Assembly (NCBI GenBank): GCA_031550725.1
Contig: JAVBOH010000009.1
Coordinates: 1-64,000, forward strand
Source of the DNA: UBA946 sp031550725
Lineage (GTDB): Bacteria > Bacillota > Clostridia > Oscillospirales > Ruminococcaceae
Length of the DNA: 64,000 nt
Reading direction: 5' to 3'
Positions 25,757-34,938 of this stretch are shown piece after piece. Numbering within the stretch: position 1 is the first letter of the stretch; every line of letters starts with the position of its first letter. Made by a program: the position numbers and the translations under genes. The notes under the pieces are model-generated. The model searched no databases. It was given only the letters and a program-made list of their open reading frames with translations, and was not told where the DNA came from.

Positions 25757-27376
25757 ATGGAGAATTTCGGCATAAAAAAGCTTTATATTATTGAGGGTGT
25801 GCTTATTTTAATTGGTATGATTGTCTTAATAAAAATTGGTATTATAATGAATGACGACGAAATCACACAGGTTGCTGTTTCAAGAGGTCAATATACATTA
25901 TCATCTGTTTCAAGCTATGGTACTATTTATGATTACCGCATGAACACACTTAATAATGAAAGTATTAAATATGAGGCTGTGATAAACCCAAACGATGACA
26001 GTGTTATACGTGTTCAGCCATATGTTAAGGACTATGATATTTATTATAGCGGTATTAAAGGTAACTTGCCATTTTTATGTGAGATAACATCGGATGAAGT
26101 GCAAAGGGATGGCGTTATCGTGTTTAAAACATATGTAAGAAACACTGAAAATCAGCTTGCACCGCATATTTTAGGCTACACATCAGAAAACAAAGGTGTA
26201 TATGGACTTGAAAAATCATACGACGAATTTTTGCGTGAAAATAAAGAAACTAACACTGCAAAATTTAGTATTGATGCAGTTGGAGGTGTTTTGAGCGGAC
26301 TTGAATCAAGTGTAAATTATTCTAATGATATAAACGCTGGAGTGATTACAACGCTTGACAAGGACATACAGAGAATAGCAGAAAAAGCTATGGATAACTG
26401 CGGATACGAAAAGGGTGCTGTTGTTGTTATGGACACAAAAACAGGTGAAATTCGTGCAAGTGTAAGCTATCCTGATTTTGATATTATGAATGTCGAAAGC
26501 TATCTTGAAAGCAGTGATGCAAATTTTATTAACCGTGCATTTTCGTCGTATAGTGTAGGCTCAATATTTAAGCTTGTGACTGCGGCGGCAGCACTTGAAT
26601 CTGGTATAAGTTCTGATTATACCTACACTTGTACAGGCTCAATTAATATTAATGGCAGGGAGTTTAACTGTCATAAGTGGGGTGGACATGGTGAAATCAA
26701 TATGGCAACGGCTATGGTTGAGTCATGCAACACATATTTTATTGCACTTAGCGAATATATTGACAGGCATACCTTTATTGAAACAGCAGAAAAGCTAGGT
26801 TTTGGCGAAGGTACAAAGTTATGTGACAATATGACATCCGATGATGGATATATCCAGTCACCGTTTGAAATACTTGTTCCTGCTGAGCGTGCAAACTTAT
26901 CATTCGGTCAGGGAAAACTTCTTGCAACACCACTTCAAATATGCCGAATGACAGCATGTCTTGCCAATAATGGTTTTATATGCGAGCCAAAGCTTATCAT
27001 TGGTACGATGGATAAAAATGGTGTAATCACATATACAGATACAACAGAAAAAGCAGAAAAAGTGCTGTCTGAAAAGACAATAAGTGAACTAAAACGATTT
27101 ATGATAATGACAGCAAACAAAGAGAATTCTGGAGCGCTGCCAACAAGAACAGGTGCAGCAGGAAAAACCTCAACTGCTCAAACAGGGGTATTTAAAGCAG
27201 ATGGCTCGGAGATTGTAAACTGCTGGTTTACAGGATATTTTCCAGTATCAGAGCCCAAATATGCAGTAACCGTCCTCATTGAAGACGGTTACTCAGGCAA
27301 TGAAGCCGCAGCTCCAGTATTTCGTGAAATAGCTGATGAAGTTATAAAACTACAGCTTGAAAGAAAAGAAAGGTGA
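25757..27376 (+). CDS. Class B penicillin-binding protein (transpeptidase)
   Basis: 539 residues. One N-terminal membrane helix (about 9-30), a dimerisation-like region, then the transpeptidase domain. The SxxK nucleophile is Ser269 (VGSIFK), SxN is Ser323-Cys-Asn325, and the third box reads GKTSTAQTG at 469-477, that is KTS in place of the usual KTG. It crosslinks peptidoglycan stem peptides outside the membrane; the gene order gives no clue whether it serves elongation, division or the spore cortex. The family commonly runs to 550-750 residues, so this is a compact version. Translation starts immediately after a terminator-like hairpin (25701-25756). Confidence 0.92.
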   Translation: MENFGIKKLYIIEGVLILIGMIVLIKIGIIMNDDEITQVAVSRGQYTLSSVSSYGTIYDYRMNTLNNESIKYEAVINPNDDSVIRVQPYVKDYDIYYSGIKGNLPFLCEITSDEVQRDGVIVFKTYVRNTENQLAPHILGYTSENKGVYGLEKSYDEFLRENKETNTAKFSIDAVGGVLSGLESSVNYSNDINAGVITTLDKDIQRIAEKAMDNCGYEKGAVVVMDTKTGEIRASVSYPDFDIMNVESYLESSDANFINRAFSSYSVGSIFKLVTAAAALESGISSDYTYTCTGSININGREFNCHKWGGHGEINMATAMVESCNTYFIALSEYIDRHTFIETAEKLGFGEGTKLCDNMTSDDGYIQSPFEILVPAERANLSFGQGKLLATPLQICRMTACLANNGFICEPKLIIGTMDKNGVITYTDTTEKAEKVLSEKTISELKRFMIMTANKENSGALPTRTGAAGKTSTAQTGVFKADGSEIVNCWFTGYFPVSEPKYAVTVLIEDGYSGNEAAAPVFREIADEVIKLQLERKER

Positions 27377-27435
27377 GTTATTAATTTAATTCATTTGATA
27401 ATATCTTTGAAAATTATTTAAATGTAAATTTAAAA

Positions 27436-28305
27436 TTAATCTTTTTGCTTGAAAACAACACCAACAATATAAGGTCCAACATTTGAAGCAACAGCCGCAC
27501 CAACTTGGAAAGACATCTCAGGTGGATAACCAAGCTTTTTTGATATTTCCTTTTCAAGCTCATCTCTTGCATCATAATCAAGACCATAAACAAGACAATA
27601 AGGTGTCTGCGGAATAATTTCAGCAGCAGTAGTTTCAACAATCTTTGGTATAACAGCCTTGTCACCACGTACTTTTGCAAGTGTTGATGAAATGCCATGT
27701 TTAATTTTGAGTATCGGACGAAGTCCAAGCATTTCGCCAACGAAAGCGGCAGCAGTGCTTACACGTCCTGAACGCTTAACAAATTCAAGTGTATAGCAGC
27801 CAAAAACAACCTGTGCATGAGTAGCCCAGTCGTTAATATAGCTTATAATCTCGTCAACACCAGCACCCTTCGAAAGCTTAATTGCAGCCTGAACGACAGG
27901 ATATCCTTGAACACCAGTATAATTACCCGAATCAAGAATATGTATATTAAAGGTTTCCTTTGCCTGTGGATTTTCTTCAAAAAATGTATCTCTTGCCATT
28001 TGTGCAGCAGAAAAAGTATTTGAACCGTTTGATGCAAGTGCAACATAAATTAAATCTGTACATCCTTGTGCATAATATCTGCTGTAAATCTCACCAAACT
28101 CAAAAGCAGTAATCTGCGAGTGAGTAGGGAATATGTTAGAACTTGTAATTAGCTCATAAAACTCCTCATTAGTTATGTCACGGTCCTTGAAAGCCTTTTC
28201 GCCAACAGTAACATGAATTCTAATAATATCAATGTTATATTTCTGTTCAAGTTCTCTTGGAATATCCGATGCAGAATCCGTCATTATTTTAATAATTTTC
28301 TCCAT
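27436..28305 (-). CDS. DegV family fatty-acid-binding protein
   Basis: 289 residues. DegV/FakB proteins hold a fatty acid for phosphorylation by FakA. The N-terminal KIMTDSASDIPRELEQKYNI matches the family's TDSxxDLP opening. FPTHSQITAFEFGEIYSRY (T-S-Q motif) and HILDSGNYTGVQGYPV are the middle conserved blocks, and VGAAVASNVGPYIVGVVF is the typical C-terminus (GPG-like turn). GGAGAGGAAAG precedes the ATG. It is last in the operon with trmL and the pyridoxamine kinase gene. A lipid-binding role would fit an organism with other acyl-handling genes, but no direct link exists. Confidence 0.9.
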   Translation of the reverse strand: MEKIIKIMTDSASDIPRELEQKYNIDIIRIHVTVGEKAFKDRDITNEEFYELITSSNIFPTHSQITAFEFGEIYSRYYAQGCTDLIYVALASNGSNTFSAAQMARDTFFEENPQAKETFNIHILDSGNYTGVQGYPVVQAAIKLSKGAGVDEIISYINDWATHAQVVFGCYTLEFVKRSGRVSTAAAFVGEMLGLRPILKIKHGISSTLAKVRGDKAVIPKIVETTAAEIIPQTPYCLVYGLDYDARDELEKEISKKLGYPPEMSFQVGAAVASNVGPYIVGVVFKQKD

Positions 28306-28330
28306 ATATTATCTTTCCTCTCCATATACT

Positions 28331-28410
28331 TATTCATAAACGAATTACGTATAATACTTATTCTAAAATGAATTATGTATAATACTAATTATTTAATGAA
28401 TTATGTATTT
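28331..28410. repeat. Three imperfect tandem repeats of about 28 bp
   Basis: The unit ATGAATTATGTATAATACT appears three times with small changes (beginning near 28336, 28365 and 28395), between degV and the end of trmL. Each contains GTATAATAC, which reads the same on both strands apart from the centre, so -10-like sequences occur in both directions. Confidence 0.55.
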
Positions 28411-28907
28411 TCCCAGCTATATTTAGTAAGACTGCCGCTTGTAGAAAGCTCAGGGTATTCCCACTGCCGCAAAATTTCATATGCAGCAATTGCAACCGAG
28501 TTTGATAAGTTCAAACTGCGAAGTGTAGGTTTCATAGGTATACGAAGGCAGGTTTCAGGGTTATCATAAAGTAAGTCTTCTGGTAAACCTTTATCCTCAC
28601 GTCCGAATATAATATATGAATTATTCGGAAATTTTATATCACTATATATTTTCTTCCCTTTAGTCGTAAAATAATAGTAATTACCATCGTTCTTCTGGTA
28701 AAATTCATCCATATTTTCATAATAGGAAATATCAAGCTTATCCCAGTAATCAAGTCCTGCACGTTTCAAATTCTTATCAGATATTTCAAATCCGAATGGT
28801 CTTATAAGGTGCAGCCTTGCACCTGTTACAGCACAAGTTCTCGATATATTTCCTGTATTCTGCGGTATCTGTGGCTCGACAAGCACAATGTTGAGATTAT
28901 ATATCAT
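28401..28907 (-). CDS. trmL: tRNA (cytidine/uridine-34-2'-O-)-methyltransferase
   Basis: 168-residue SPOUT-class enzyme that methylates the wobble ribose of certain leucine tRNAs. LVEPQIPQNTGNISRTCAVTG at the start, the knot motif IIFGREDKGLPEDLL and IPMKPTLRSLNLSNSVAIA at the C-terminus are the three diagnostic blocks, and the length is typical for TrmL. The gene follows the pyridoxamine kinase gene by 16 bases. The final codons reach the tandem repeats. Confidence 0.93.
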   Translation of the reverse strand: MIYNLNIVLVEPQIPQNTGNISRTCAVTGARLHLIRPFGFEISDKNLKRAGLDYWDKLDISYYENMDEFYQKNDGNYYYFTTKGKKIYSDIKFPNNSYIIFGREDKGLPEDLLYDNPETCLRIPMKPTLRSLNLSNSVAIAAYEILRQWEYPELSTSGSLTKYSWENT

Positions 28908-28923
28908 TTATGTAATACCTCTT

Positions 28924-29784
28924 TTATATCGCCTCATAATCACAAAGCGTTGGGTTTGAAATCAGAAAATCAAGACAGTTTTCAAGCATAATTCCTTCAC
29001 GGGTGTCAGTTGAATAGCTGTATGTAGTCTTTATTGCAAATTCAAGAAATGCTGTTGCACGGTTCATAGCTATTGGTAAGCTGTCATTACGTAAAATTGA
29101 ACCTGTCAGCACTGATGCAAAAACATCTCCTGTACCAGGGTAGCTTGCATTTATATGCTTGTAAGGTACTCTCCAGAACTTGCTGTGCTTTTTATCATAA
29201 CCTACATTATAAGTCTTGCCATCAGCCAAAACACTTGTAATAACAACAATATGAGGGCCAAGCTCCGAAAGCCTGACAAGAAAACTTTTTATAGTTTGAA
29301 ACGACAAATCACTCTGGATAAGATTTTCATCAAGAAGTATAGCTGCCTCTGTGACATTCGGAGTAATGATATCGGCAATAGCGACAAGCTCTTTCATTCG
29401 AGCTCGCAATTCTGGTGTACACATTTTATAAGGCTTGCCATTGTCAGCCATAACAGGATCAACAACTTTAAGCGCATTTTTATAATATTCAAAAAATTCA
29501 AGGCAATGGTCAATCTGTTCAGTAGACGCCAAATATCCGCTGTAAATACAGTCAAAGTGATAGTTAAGCGATTTATAATGCTCCAAAGCAGGCATAATAT
29601 AATCGGATAAATCACGCATAACAACATCACCGAAACCGCCGGTGTGTGTTGATAAAACAGCAGTAGGAACAGGACAAACCTGAATACCTTGTATAGAAAG
29701 GGTAGGGAGAATTACAGATAATGAACATCTTCCAACACCTGAAAGGTCATGAATAGCTGCAACTTTGGTTGATTTTTGATACAT
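28924..29784 (-). CDS. pdxY: Pyridoxamine/pyridoxal kinase
   Basis: 286 residues from this start. Ribokinase-fold kinase making pyridoxal 5'-phosphate precursors from salvaged B6 vitamers. AIHDLSGVGRCSLSVILPTLS at the N-terminus, STHTGGFGD, DPVMADNGKPY, TPNVTEAAIL and the catalytic PGTGDVFASVLTG (Asp) are all present, as in PdxY-type enzymes of Clostridia. The start at 29784 is preferred over the upstream ATG at 29808 because the latter has no ribosome-binding site; the downstream one has only a moderate AAAGGCGG further away. First gene of the pdxY-trmL-degV operon. Confidence 0.9.
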   Translation of the reverse strand: MYQKSTKVAAIHDLSGVGRCSLSVILPTLSIQGIQVCPVPTAVLSTHTGGFGDVVMRDLSDYIMPALEHYKSLNYHFDCIYSGYLASTEQIDHCLEFFEYYKNALKVVDPVMADNGKPYKMCTPELRARMKELVAIADIITPNVTEAAILLDENLIQSDLSFQTIKSFLVRLSELGPHIVVITSVLADGKTYNVGYDKKHSKFWRVPYKHINASYPGTGDVFASVLTGSILRNDSLPIAMNRATAFLEFAIKTTYSYSTDTREGIMLENCLDFLISNPTLCDYEAI

Positions 29785-29851
29785 AAAAATTTCTGCGCCG
29801 CCTTTCATTTGTTAGAGTGTGGTATAAGATAAATCAATACACATACAAATT

Positions 29852-29880
29852 ATTATATCATATTTAAGCTTGAATTTCAA
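29852..29880 (-). promoter_or_regulatory. Promoter of the pdxY operon
   Basis: On the minus strand TTGAAA (29875-29880), 17-base spacer, TATAAT (29852-29857). Confidence 0.72.
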
Positions 29881-30005
29881 TACTTAATGAAATTTTTTTC
29901 GAAAATACAAATTTATAACATTATTCTAATTGCGTGTATATCTAACAATACCAATTTCATGTAATATATAATAACCACATAATAGCGTGAAAGACGGTAG
30001 TAAAC

Positions 30006-30698
30006 ATGGGTAAGTTTAAAACACCTTATATATTTATAATAGGTACAATCGGTGCAGCACTTGTAATAATAACAGTAATTATCTTTGGGAGTAACACGAA
30101 AGAAAAAGCCATACCTGTTGTTAAGACATTAGCGCAAACGAACATGATATGGAATGATGAAAATATGTGGGAGGATGATTTTTCTGAAAGCTTATCCACT
30201 TCAATAACAGAAACTATTAAGACTATTAGCTTTCCGATTGATTTAAACTCAGCAGCATTTGATGAATTAATTCAGATAAAGGGAATTGGTGAAGCGACAG
30301 CAAATAACATACTTAAATATCGCAATGAGCATGGCATTTTCAGTAGCGTTGATGAGCTTGATGATGTTGATGGAATAGGACAAGCAAGTATTGATAAATG
30401 GCGTGATTATTTGTATGTTGATGAAAGTGTATTGACAGTTGAAAGTACTATTTTGAATAGAATAATCATTGATATAAATGAAGATATAGTGTCAGAAGTC
30501 AAAAATAACGGACTAATAAACATAAATACGGCAACAATTGAAGAGCTTATGTCACTTGATGGTATTGGTGAAGTCACCGCAGAAAAGATTTATAACTATG
30601 CAAGAGAAAAAGGATTTACTTCAGTTGATGATATAATAAATATCGATGGAATTGGTGAAAAAAAGCTAGAAAGACTAAGATCGTATATTTGTGTATAA
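30006..30698 (+). CDS. Membrane-anchored protein with two ComEA-like helix-hairpin-helix modules
   Basis: 230 residues. An N-terminal membrane helix (about 7-28) and an acidic linker lead to two ComEA-type domains: one at about 78-140 (DLNSAAFDELIQIKGIGEA, then VDELDDVDGIGQASI) and one at about 170-230 (NINTATIEELMSLDGIGEVTAEKI, then IINIDGIGEKKLERL). Each has two helix-hairpin-helix DNA-binding motifs with GIG turns. ComEA binds incoming DNA outside the membrane during transformation; most have one such module. No other competence gene lies in the window. It could also act in other DNA-binding roles at the membrane. Confidence 0.85.
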   Translation: MGKFKTPYIFIIGTIGAALVIITVIIFGSNTKEKAIPVVKTLAQTNMIWNDENMWEDDFSESLSTSITETIKTISFPIDLNSAAFDELIQIKGIGEATANNILKYRNEHGIFSSVDELDDVDGIGQASIDKWRDYLYVDESVLTVESTILNRIIIDINEDIVSEVKNNGLININTATIEELMSLDGIGEVTAEKIYNYAREKGFTSVDDIINIDGIGEKKLERLRSYICV

Positions 30699-30704
30699 AT
30701 TGAA

Positions 30705-30746
30705 AATACTGCATACAGATTAAAACTCTGTATGCAGTATTCTTTT
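30705..30746 (+). terminator. Bidirectional terminator between convergent genes
   Basis: AATACTGCATACAGA (30705-30719) pairs exactly with TCTGTATGCAGTATT (30727-30741), followed by CTTTTT on the plus strand and TTTTCAATTT on the minus strand. The loop carries the stop codon of the flippase gene on the other strand. Confidence 0.85.
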
Positions 30747-32243
30747 TCTGGATTTACTTGCTAAATATTTATTACATAATTCATATATAGCCACAAACAA
30801 AATCGCCGCAATGCATATATAAATAACAGTGTTCCACAAAAGCTTTGAGGTTGTAAATATCATACTGATTGTTTTTGCAACCTGACAACAAAAAATTGAT
30901 GTAAGCAGAGGAATTAAAATAAAATCAGTAACATTAAATTTTAGTTCAGCAGTTTTGCACACCACAATAATACGTACAATATTACTGTAAACATTGCTTG
31001 CGTAATAAGATATCAAAACACCTGTGAACCCATAGAAATGTACGAAAACAATAACGCAAATAATTCTGATTATGTATTCGCATAATGAATTTATAGTCGA
31101 AAAATTTTGCTTGCCAAGTCCTTTTAAAATACCCTCAAGAACAATTTCAAGGTAGATAAAAGGTATAACAGGAAACATTCGCACTAGTGATTCACCGACT
31201 AGAGAATCGGCAGGACAAATAATTGTACCAATACTTTTACCACACATAAAAATAAGTCCTGCAATAAAAAAAGCATATGAACATGATTTTGATAATGACT
31301 GATGTACAAGATGCTTGACACGGTATGAATGACCAGCAGATTTTGCTCTTGCAACTTCAGGTATAATAATACTTGAAAGACTTGATATCACTACAGCAGG
31401 AAAGAAGATAACCGGAATTATCATTGCCTCGAACATACCATATTCGCTTAATGACTGTTCTGCTGATGTGTGATATTTTAAGAGTGCAATTGGCACTAAA
31501 GCTTCATTTAATGACGACATTATCATTTGAACATATCCGCTTAATAGTATCGGGAATGACAATTTGAGATAGTCAGGTATGCGTTTAACTTTTGGTGCAC
31601 CTTGCGGAAACTTTGAGAACACCCTATATTCGGGTATAAATTTTAAAAGAAAATATACACAGCTTACAGCCTCTCCAAAAAGAATTGAACCTGATAAAAT
31701 AACATAAATACTAAGCCCCTTGTCCATGAAGAAGATAAGACATGGCACAAGCACAATCCATTTTGATATAAATTCAATGACGTCACCATAACATGGTATG
31801 CTTACATTTCGATTAGCATGAAAATATCCCTTTATGCATGAGCCAATTGATGCAAGTGGTAATGATAATGCGATAATTCTGACAGCAACAGCAAGGTTCG
31901 GGTCTTTTGCATAATATACAGATATGATGTTTGCTAAAAAGAATGATACAACAGCAAAAAATCCTGACAAGCACAAAGAAAATCCCATAGAATATTTCAT
32001 TATGCGAGTACAGTTTTGATTGCCAAATCCTAGTTCTTCAGAAACAAGCCTGTTTGTTGATAAAAATATATTACCATTAGCAAGCACCATAATAAATCCG
32101 AAGAATGAAAATACAAGAGTTATAATTCCGACAGATGCAGTTCCTAATTTACCTGTTATGTAAATGTTGAACAAAAGCCCTAAGCCTTGCAGAAAAAACG
32201 ACATAATTGTAAGCTTTGCGGTATCTTTCGCAATCTTGTTCAT
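30720..32243 (-). CDS. MATE/MOP-family flippase, SpoVB-like
   Basis: About 507 residues with roughly 14 membrane helices. The opening DTAKLTIMSFFLQGLGLLFNI and the LISRPLD-less, MOP-type NGNIFLSTNRLVSEELG stretch match the SpoVB/MurJ-type polysaccharide transporter family. In spore formers SpoVB acts in cortex peptidoglycan synthesis, moving lipid-linked precursors across the membrane. The start at 32243 gives the N-terminus usual for the family; an ATG at 32270 also exists, and neither has an ideally spaced ribosome-binding site. It lies divergent to murD, a peptidoglycan precursor gene. It could instead serve the glycan locus as a Wzx-type flippase, though it is 12 kb away. Confidence 0.85.
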   Translation of the reverse strand: MNKIAKDTAKLTIMSFFLQGLGLLFNIYITGKLGTASVGIITLVFSFFGFIMVLANGNIFLSTNRLVSEELGFGNQNCTRIMKYSMGFSLCLSGFFAVVSFFLANIISVYYAKDPNLAVAVRIIALSLPLASIGSCIKGYFHANRNVSIPCYGDVIEFISKWIVLVPCLIFFMDKGLSIYVILSGSILFGEAVSCVYFLLKFIPEYRVFSKFPQGAPKVKRIPDYLKLSFPILLSGYVQMIMSSLNEALVPIALLKYHTSAEQSLSEYGMFEAMIIPVIFFPAVVISSLSSIIIPEVARAKSAGHSYRVKHLVHQSLSKSCSYAFFIAGLIFMCGKSIGTIICPADSLVGESLVRMFPVIPFIYLEIVLEGILKGLGKQNFSTINSLCEYIIRIICVIVFVHFYGFTGVLISYYASNVYSNIVRIIVVCKTAELKFNVTDFILIPLLTSIFCCQVAKTISMIFTTSKLLWNTVIYICIAAILFVAIYELCNKYLASKSRKRILHTEF

Positions 32244-32315
32244 AAAAATTCGTATGGGTAAACACCTCATTTCTAGCTATATTTATGAAAATATAGTGAA
32301 AATATCTTTCAGTAG

Positions 32316-32344
32316 TTGCTATTTTTATCAAAATTGTATATAAT
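32316..32344 (+). promoter_or_regulatory. Promoter of the murD operon
   Basis: TTGCTA (32316-32321), 17-base spacer, TATAAT (32339-32344). It leaves a leader of about 130 bases. Confidence 0.65.
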
Positions 32345-32480
32345 ATCTATATGTGCGAGAAAAGATAAATAGACTAGCTATACTATTTTTGAAAGATATG
32401 ATTTTAGTTTAATAAAATAACCCACAAGTTCATGCAAACATTTTTCATGGAGCTTTGTGACAAGGAGGCATAGGCATAGT

Positions 32481-33872
32481 ATGACAAAAGCAGAAATGTT
32501 TTTTAATGATGTTAAAGATAAAAAAATTGCATTTATCGGTACTGGTGTAAGCCATAACGATTTAATTGCTATGTTTCTAAAAAAAGGTTTAAATATCACT
32601 GTTTGTGATAAGAAAAACCGTGAGCAGATGGGTGAATTGGCAGAAAAATTTGAAAATCTTGGTGCAAAGCTGTCACTTGGTGAGGACTACCTTAATTCAA
32701 TTTATGATGCAGATATAATTTTCAGAACTCCTGGGATGTATTTTCTTCATCCAGCTTTGCAAAAGGCTCGTGATATGGGTATTGCTGTGACTTCTGAAAT
32801 GGAAGTATTCTTCGATTTATGCCCATGCAAAATATATGCGATTACTGGTACAGACGGTAAAACTACAACAACTACTATCATCACAGAAATGCTTTCGAAA
32901 TCAGGTAAAACTGTTCATAAAGGCGGTAATATCGGCAGAGCATTACTGCCGCTTATTGAGGATATCAAAGATGATGATGTAGCAGTTGTTGAACTTTCAA
33001 GCTTTCAGCTTATATCAATGAGAAAGTCACCAGATGTTGCGGCAATAACAAATATTTATCCAGACCATTTGAATGTACATAGCAGTATGGATGAATATGT
33101 TGATGCAAAGAAAAACTTGATTTTGCACCAAAATGCATTATCAAAAACTGTATTAAACCGTGATAATGATGCAACAAATGTGTTATCTGCCCTTGTAAGA
33201 GGAAAATGTGTTAAGTTTTCACATCTAGGTACTGTTGAAAACGGTTCATTCCTTGATAACGACGGTTATTTGTGTTATAATGACAGAGGTAATATCACAA
33301 AGCTTTTCCATAAGAATATTATCAAAATCCCTGGGATGCATAATGTTGAAAACTATCTCACTGCTATCGCTGTGACTTGGGGTGAAGTTTCCGCCGACGA
33401 TATGTGTTATGTTGCCGAAAATTTTGGTGGTGTTGAGCATAGAATTGAATTTGTTCGTGAGTTTGACGGTGTTAAATATTATAATGACAGTATTGCGACA
33501 AGCCCTGTCGCTGTAAATGCAGGATTATCTGCATTCTCACAAAAGTTGATTGTTATAGCAGGGGGCTCAGATAAAATGCTTGATTATAACTTGCTTGCAG
33601 AGCCTATAAACAGCAAAGTTAAGATACTTATTTTAACAGGCGAAACTGCTGATAAAATTGAATTGGCTGTTAAATCATATGCTAAATATGATGAAAACGA
33701 ATGCCGTATTATTCGTGTAAAATCAATGAATGAAGCTGTTAGCACAGCTAGAAAAATGGCAGTTTGCGGTGATATTGTAACACTTTCACCTGCTAGTGCA
33801 AGCTTTGATTTTTATACTAATTTTGAGGAACGTGGACGTCATTATAAGACACTAGTTAATGATTTGAAATAA
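32481..33872 (+). CDS. murD: UDP-N-acetylmuramoylalanine--D-glutamate ligase
   Basis: 463 residues from this start. MurD adds D-glutamate to UDP-MurNAc-L-Ala in the cytoplasm, using ATP. The N-terminal Rossmann domain opens with IAFIGTGVSHNDLIAMFLKKG, the P-loop is ITGTDGKTTTT, VELSSFQLISMRKSPDVAAITN and IYPDHLNVH follow, and the C-terminal domain has YNDSIATSPVAV and the final LSPASASFDFYTNFEERG, all MurD signatures. AAGGAGG is 12 bases before the ATG at 32481; frame-compatible codons upstream overlap that site. It begins a run of same-strand genes through the methyltransferase at 38015. Confidence 0.96.
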   Translation: MTKAEMFFNDVKDKKIAFIGTGVSHNDLIAMFLKKGLNITVCDKKNREQMGELAEKFENLGAKLSLGEDYLNSIYDADIIFRTPGMYFLHPALQKARDMGIAVTSEMEVFFDLCPCKIYAITGTDGKTTTTTIITEMLSKSGKTVHKGGNIGRALLPLIEDIKDDDVAVVELSSFQLISMRKSPDVAAITNIYPDHLNVHSSMDEYVDAKKNLILHQNALSKTVLNRDNDATNVLSALVRGKCVKFSHLGTVENGSFLDNDGYLCYNDRGNITKLFHKNIIKIPGMHNVENYLTAIAVTWGEVSADDMCYVAENFGGVEHRIEFVREFDGVKYYNDSIATSPVAVNAGLSAFSQKLIVIAGGSDKMLDYNLLAEPINSKVKILILTGETADKIELAVKSYAKYDENECRIIRVKSMNEAVSTARKMAVCGDIVTLSPASASFDFYTNFEERGRHYKTLVNDLK

Positions 33873-33924
33873 TGTTAATGTGGGTCGTTAACGATGCCAC
33901 TCACTACAAAAAAGGATATAAAAA

Positions 33925-34938
33925 ATGAATTTAGAAAAAACCATATTTACACTTGCAAATGCGGCTGGAATTTCGGGTGATGAAACATCCGCCGCTGAAA
34001 TTGCACTTCTGTATTTAAAAGAATATACCGATGATTGTTACATTAAGAGTGGCAATGTTATCGGTCATTTTGGTAAACGCACAGATACAAAAAAGCACAT
34101 TCTTATTGATGCTCATATTGATCAGATTGGGTTTGTCGTGACTAATATTACGGATGACGGTTTTCTTAAAATCAGTAATGTTGGCGGCATCGACAGACGT
34201 TTGTTGTTAGCACAGCAGGTTACTGTTATCGGTATGCAAAAAATCACTGGTGTTATATGTTCAATCCCACCGCACCTTTCTGATAATGAAGAAGATGTAC
34301 CAGAATTTACTGATATCTGCATTGATATTGGTATGTCAAAAGAGGATGCCCAAAAGGTTGTTTCGCTTGGTGACAGTGTTTTGTTTTCACAAAAATGTGC
34401 TAAGCTTTTGGGTGATAAAATCACAGGAGCAGCACTTGATGACAGATGCGGCGTTGCGGCCATTCTTTATACACTTGATATGCTAAAAGGTGCAGATTTA
34501 AACTGCACATACAGCGTACTTTTTTCAACACAGGAAGAAGTCGGTGAAAGAGGTGCAAAAATTGCGGTATTTGACATTAACCCTGATGCTGCAATTGCTG
34601 TTGATGTAAGCTTTGCACTGACTTCTGATGACTCTGAACTGAAATGCGGTATAATGGGTAAGGGGTGTATGATTGGTATTTCACCATCTCTTGACAAAGA
34701 GCTTTCAAAAACGATGATTGATATTGCTAAAACAAAAAATATCCCATATCAGCTTGAAGTAATGAGCGGTCAGACTGGTACTAATGCAGATAGATTTTCT
34801 GTAAATAACAGCGGTGTAAAGTCTGTTACCTTGTCGATACCGTTAAGATATATGCATACTCCTGTTGAAGTAATTTCTCTTTCGGATGTAGAAAGCACTT
34901 CAAAGCTTATTGCTGAATATATCAAGGGGGTGCAGTGA
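33925..34938 (+). CDS. M42 family aminopeptidase, paralogue 1
   Basis: 337 residues. Two-metal aminopeptidase of the tetrahedral TET type. Metal and catalytic residues are seen in LIDAHIDQIGFVV (His, Asp), ALDDRCG (bridging Asp), STQEEVGERGA (Glu-Glu) and the final RYMHTPVEVISLSD (His). It trims peptides from the N-terminus in the cytoplasm. AAGGAT precedes the ATG. Its stop overlaps the start of a second M42 gene, so the two are translated together and may form a mixed complex. Confidence 0.92.
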   Translation: MNLEKTIFTLANAAGISGDETSAAEIALLYLKEYTDDCYIKSGNVIGHFGKRTDTKKHILIDAHIDQIGFVVTNITDDGFLKISNVGGIDRRLLLAQQVTVIGMQKITGVICSIPPHLSDNEEDVPEFTDICIDIGMSKEDAQKVVSLGDSVLFSQKCAKLLGDKITGAALDDRCGVAAILYTLDMLKGADLNCTYSVLFSTQEEVGERGAKIAVFDINPDAAIAVDVSFALTSDDSELKCGIMGKGCMIGISPSLDKELSKTMIDIAKTKNIPYQLEVMSGQTGTNADRFSVNNSGVKSVTLSIPLRYMHTPVEVISLSDVESTSKLIAEYIKGVQ

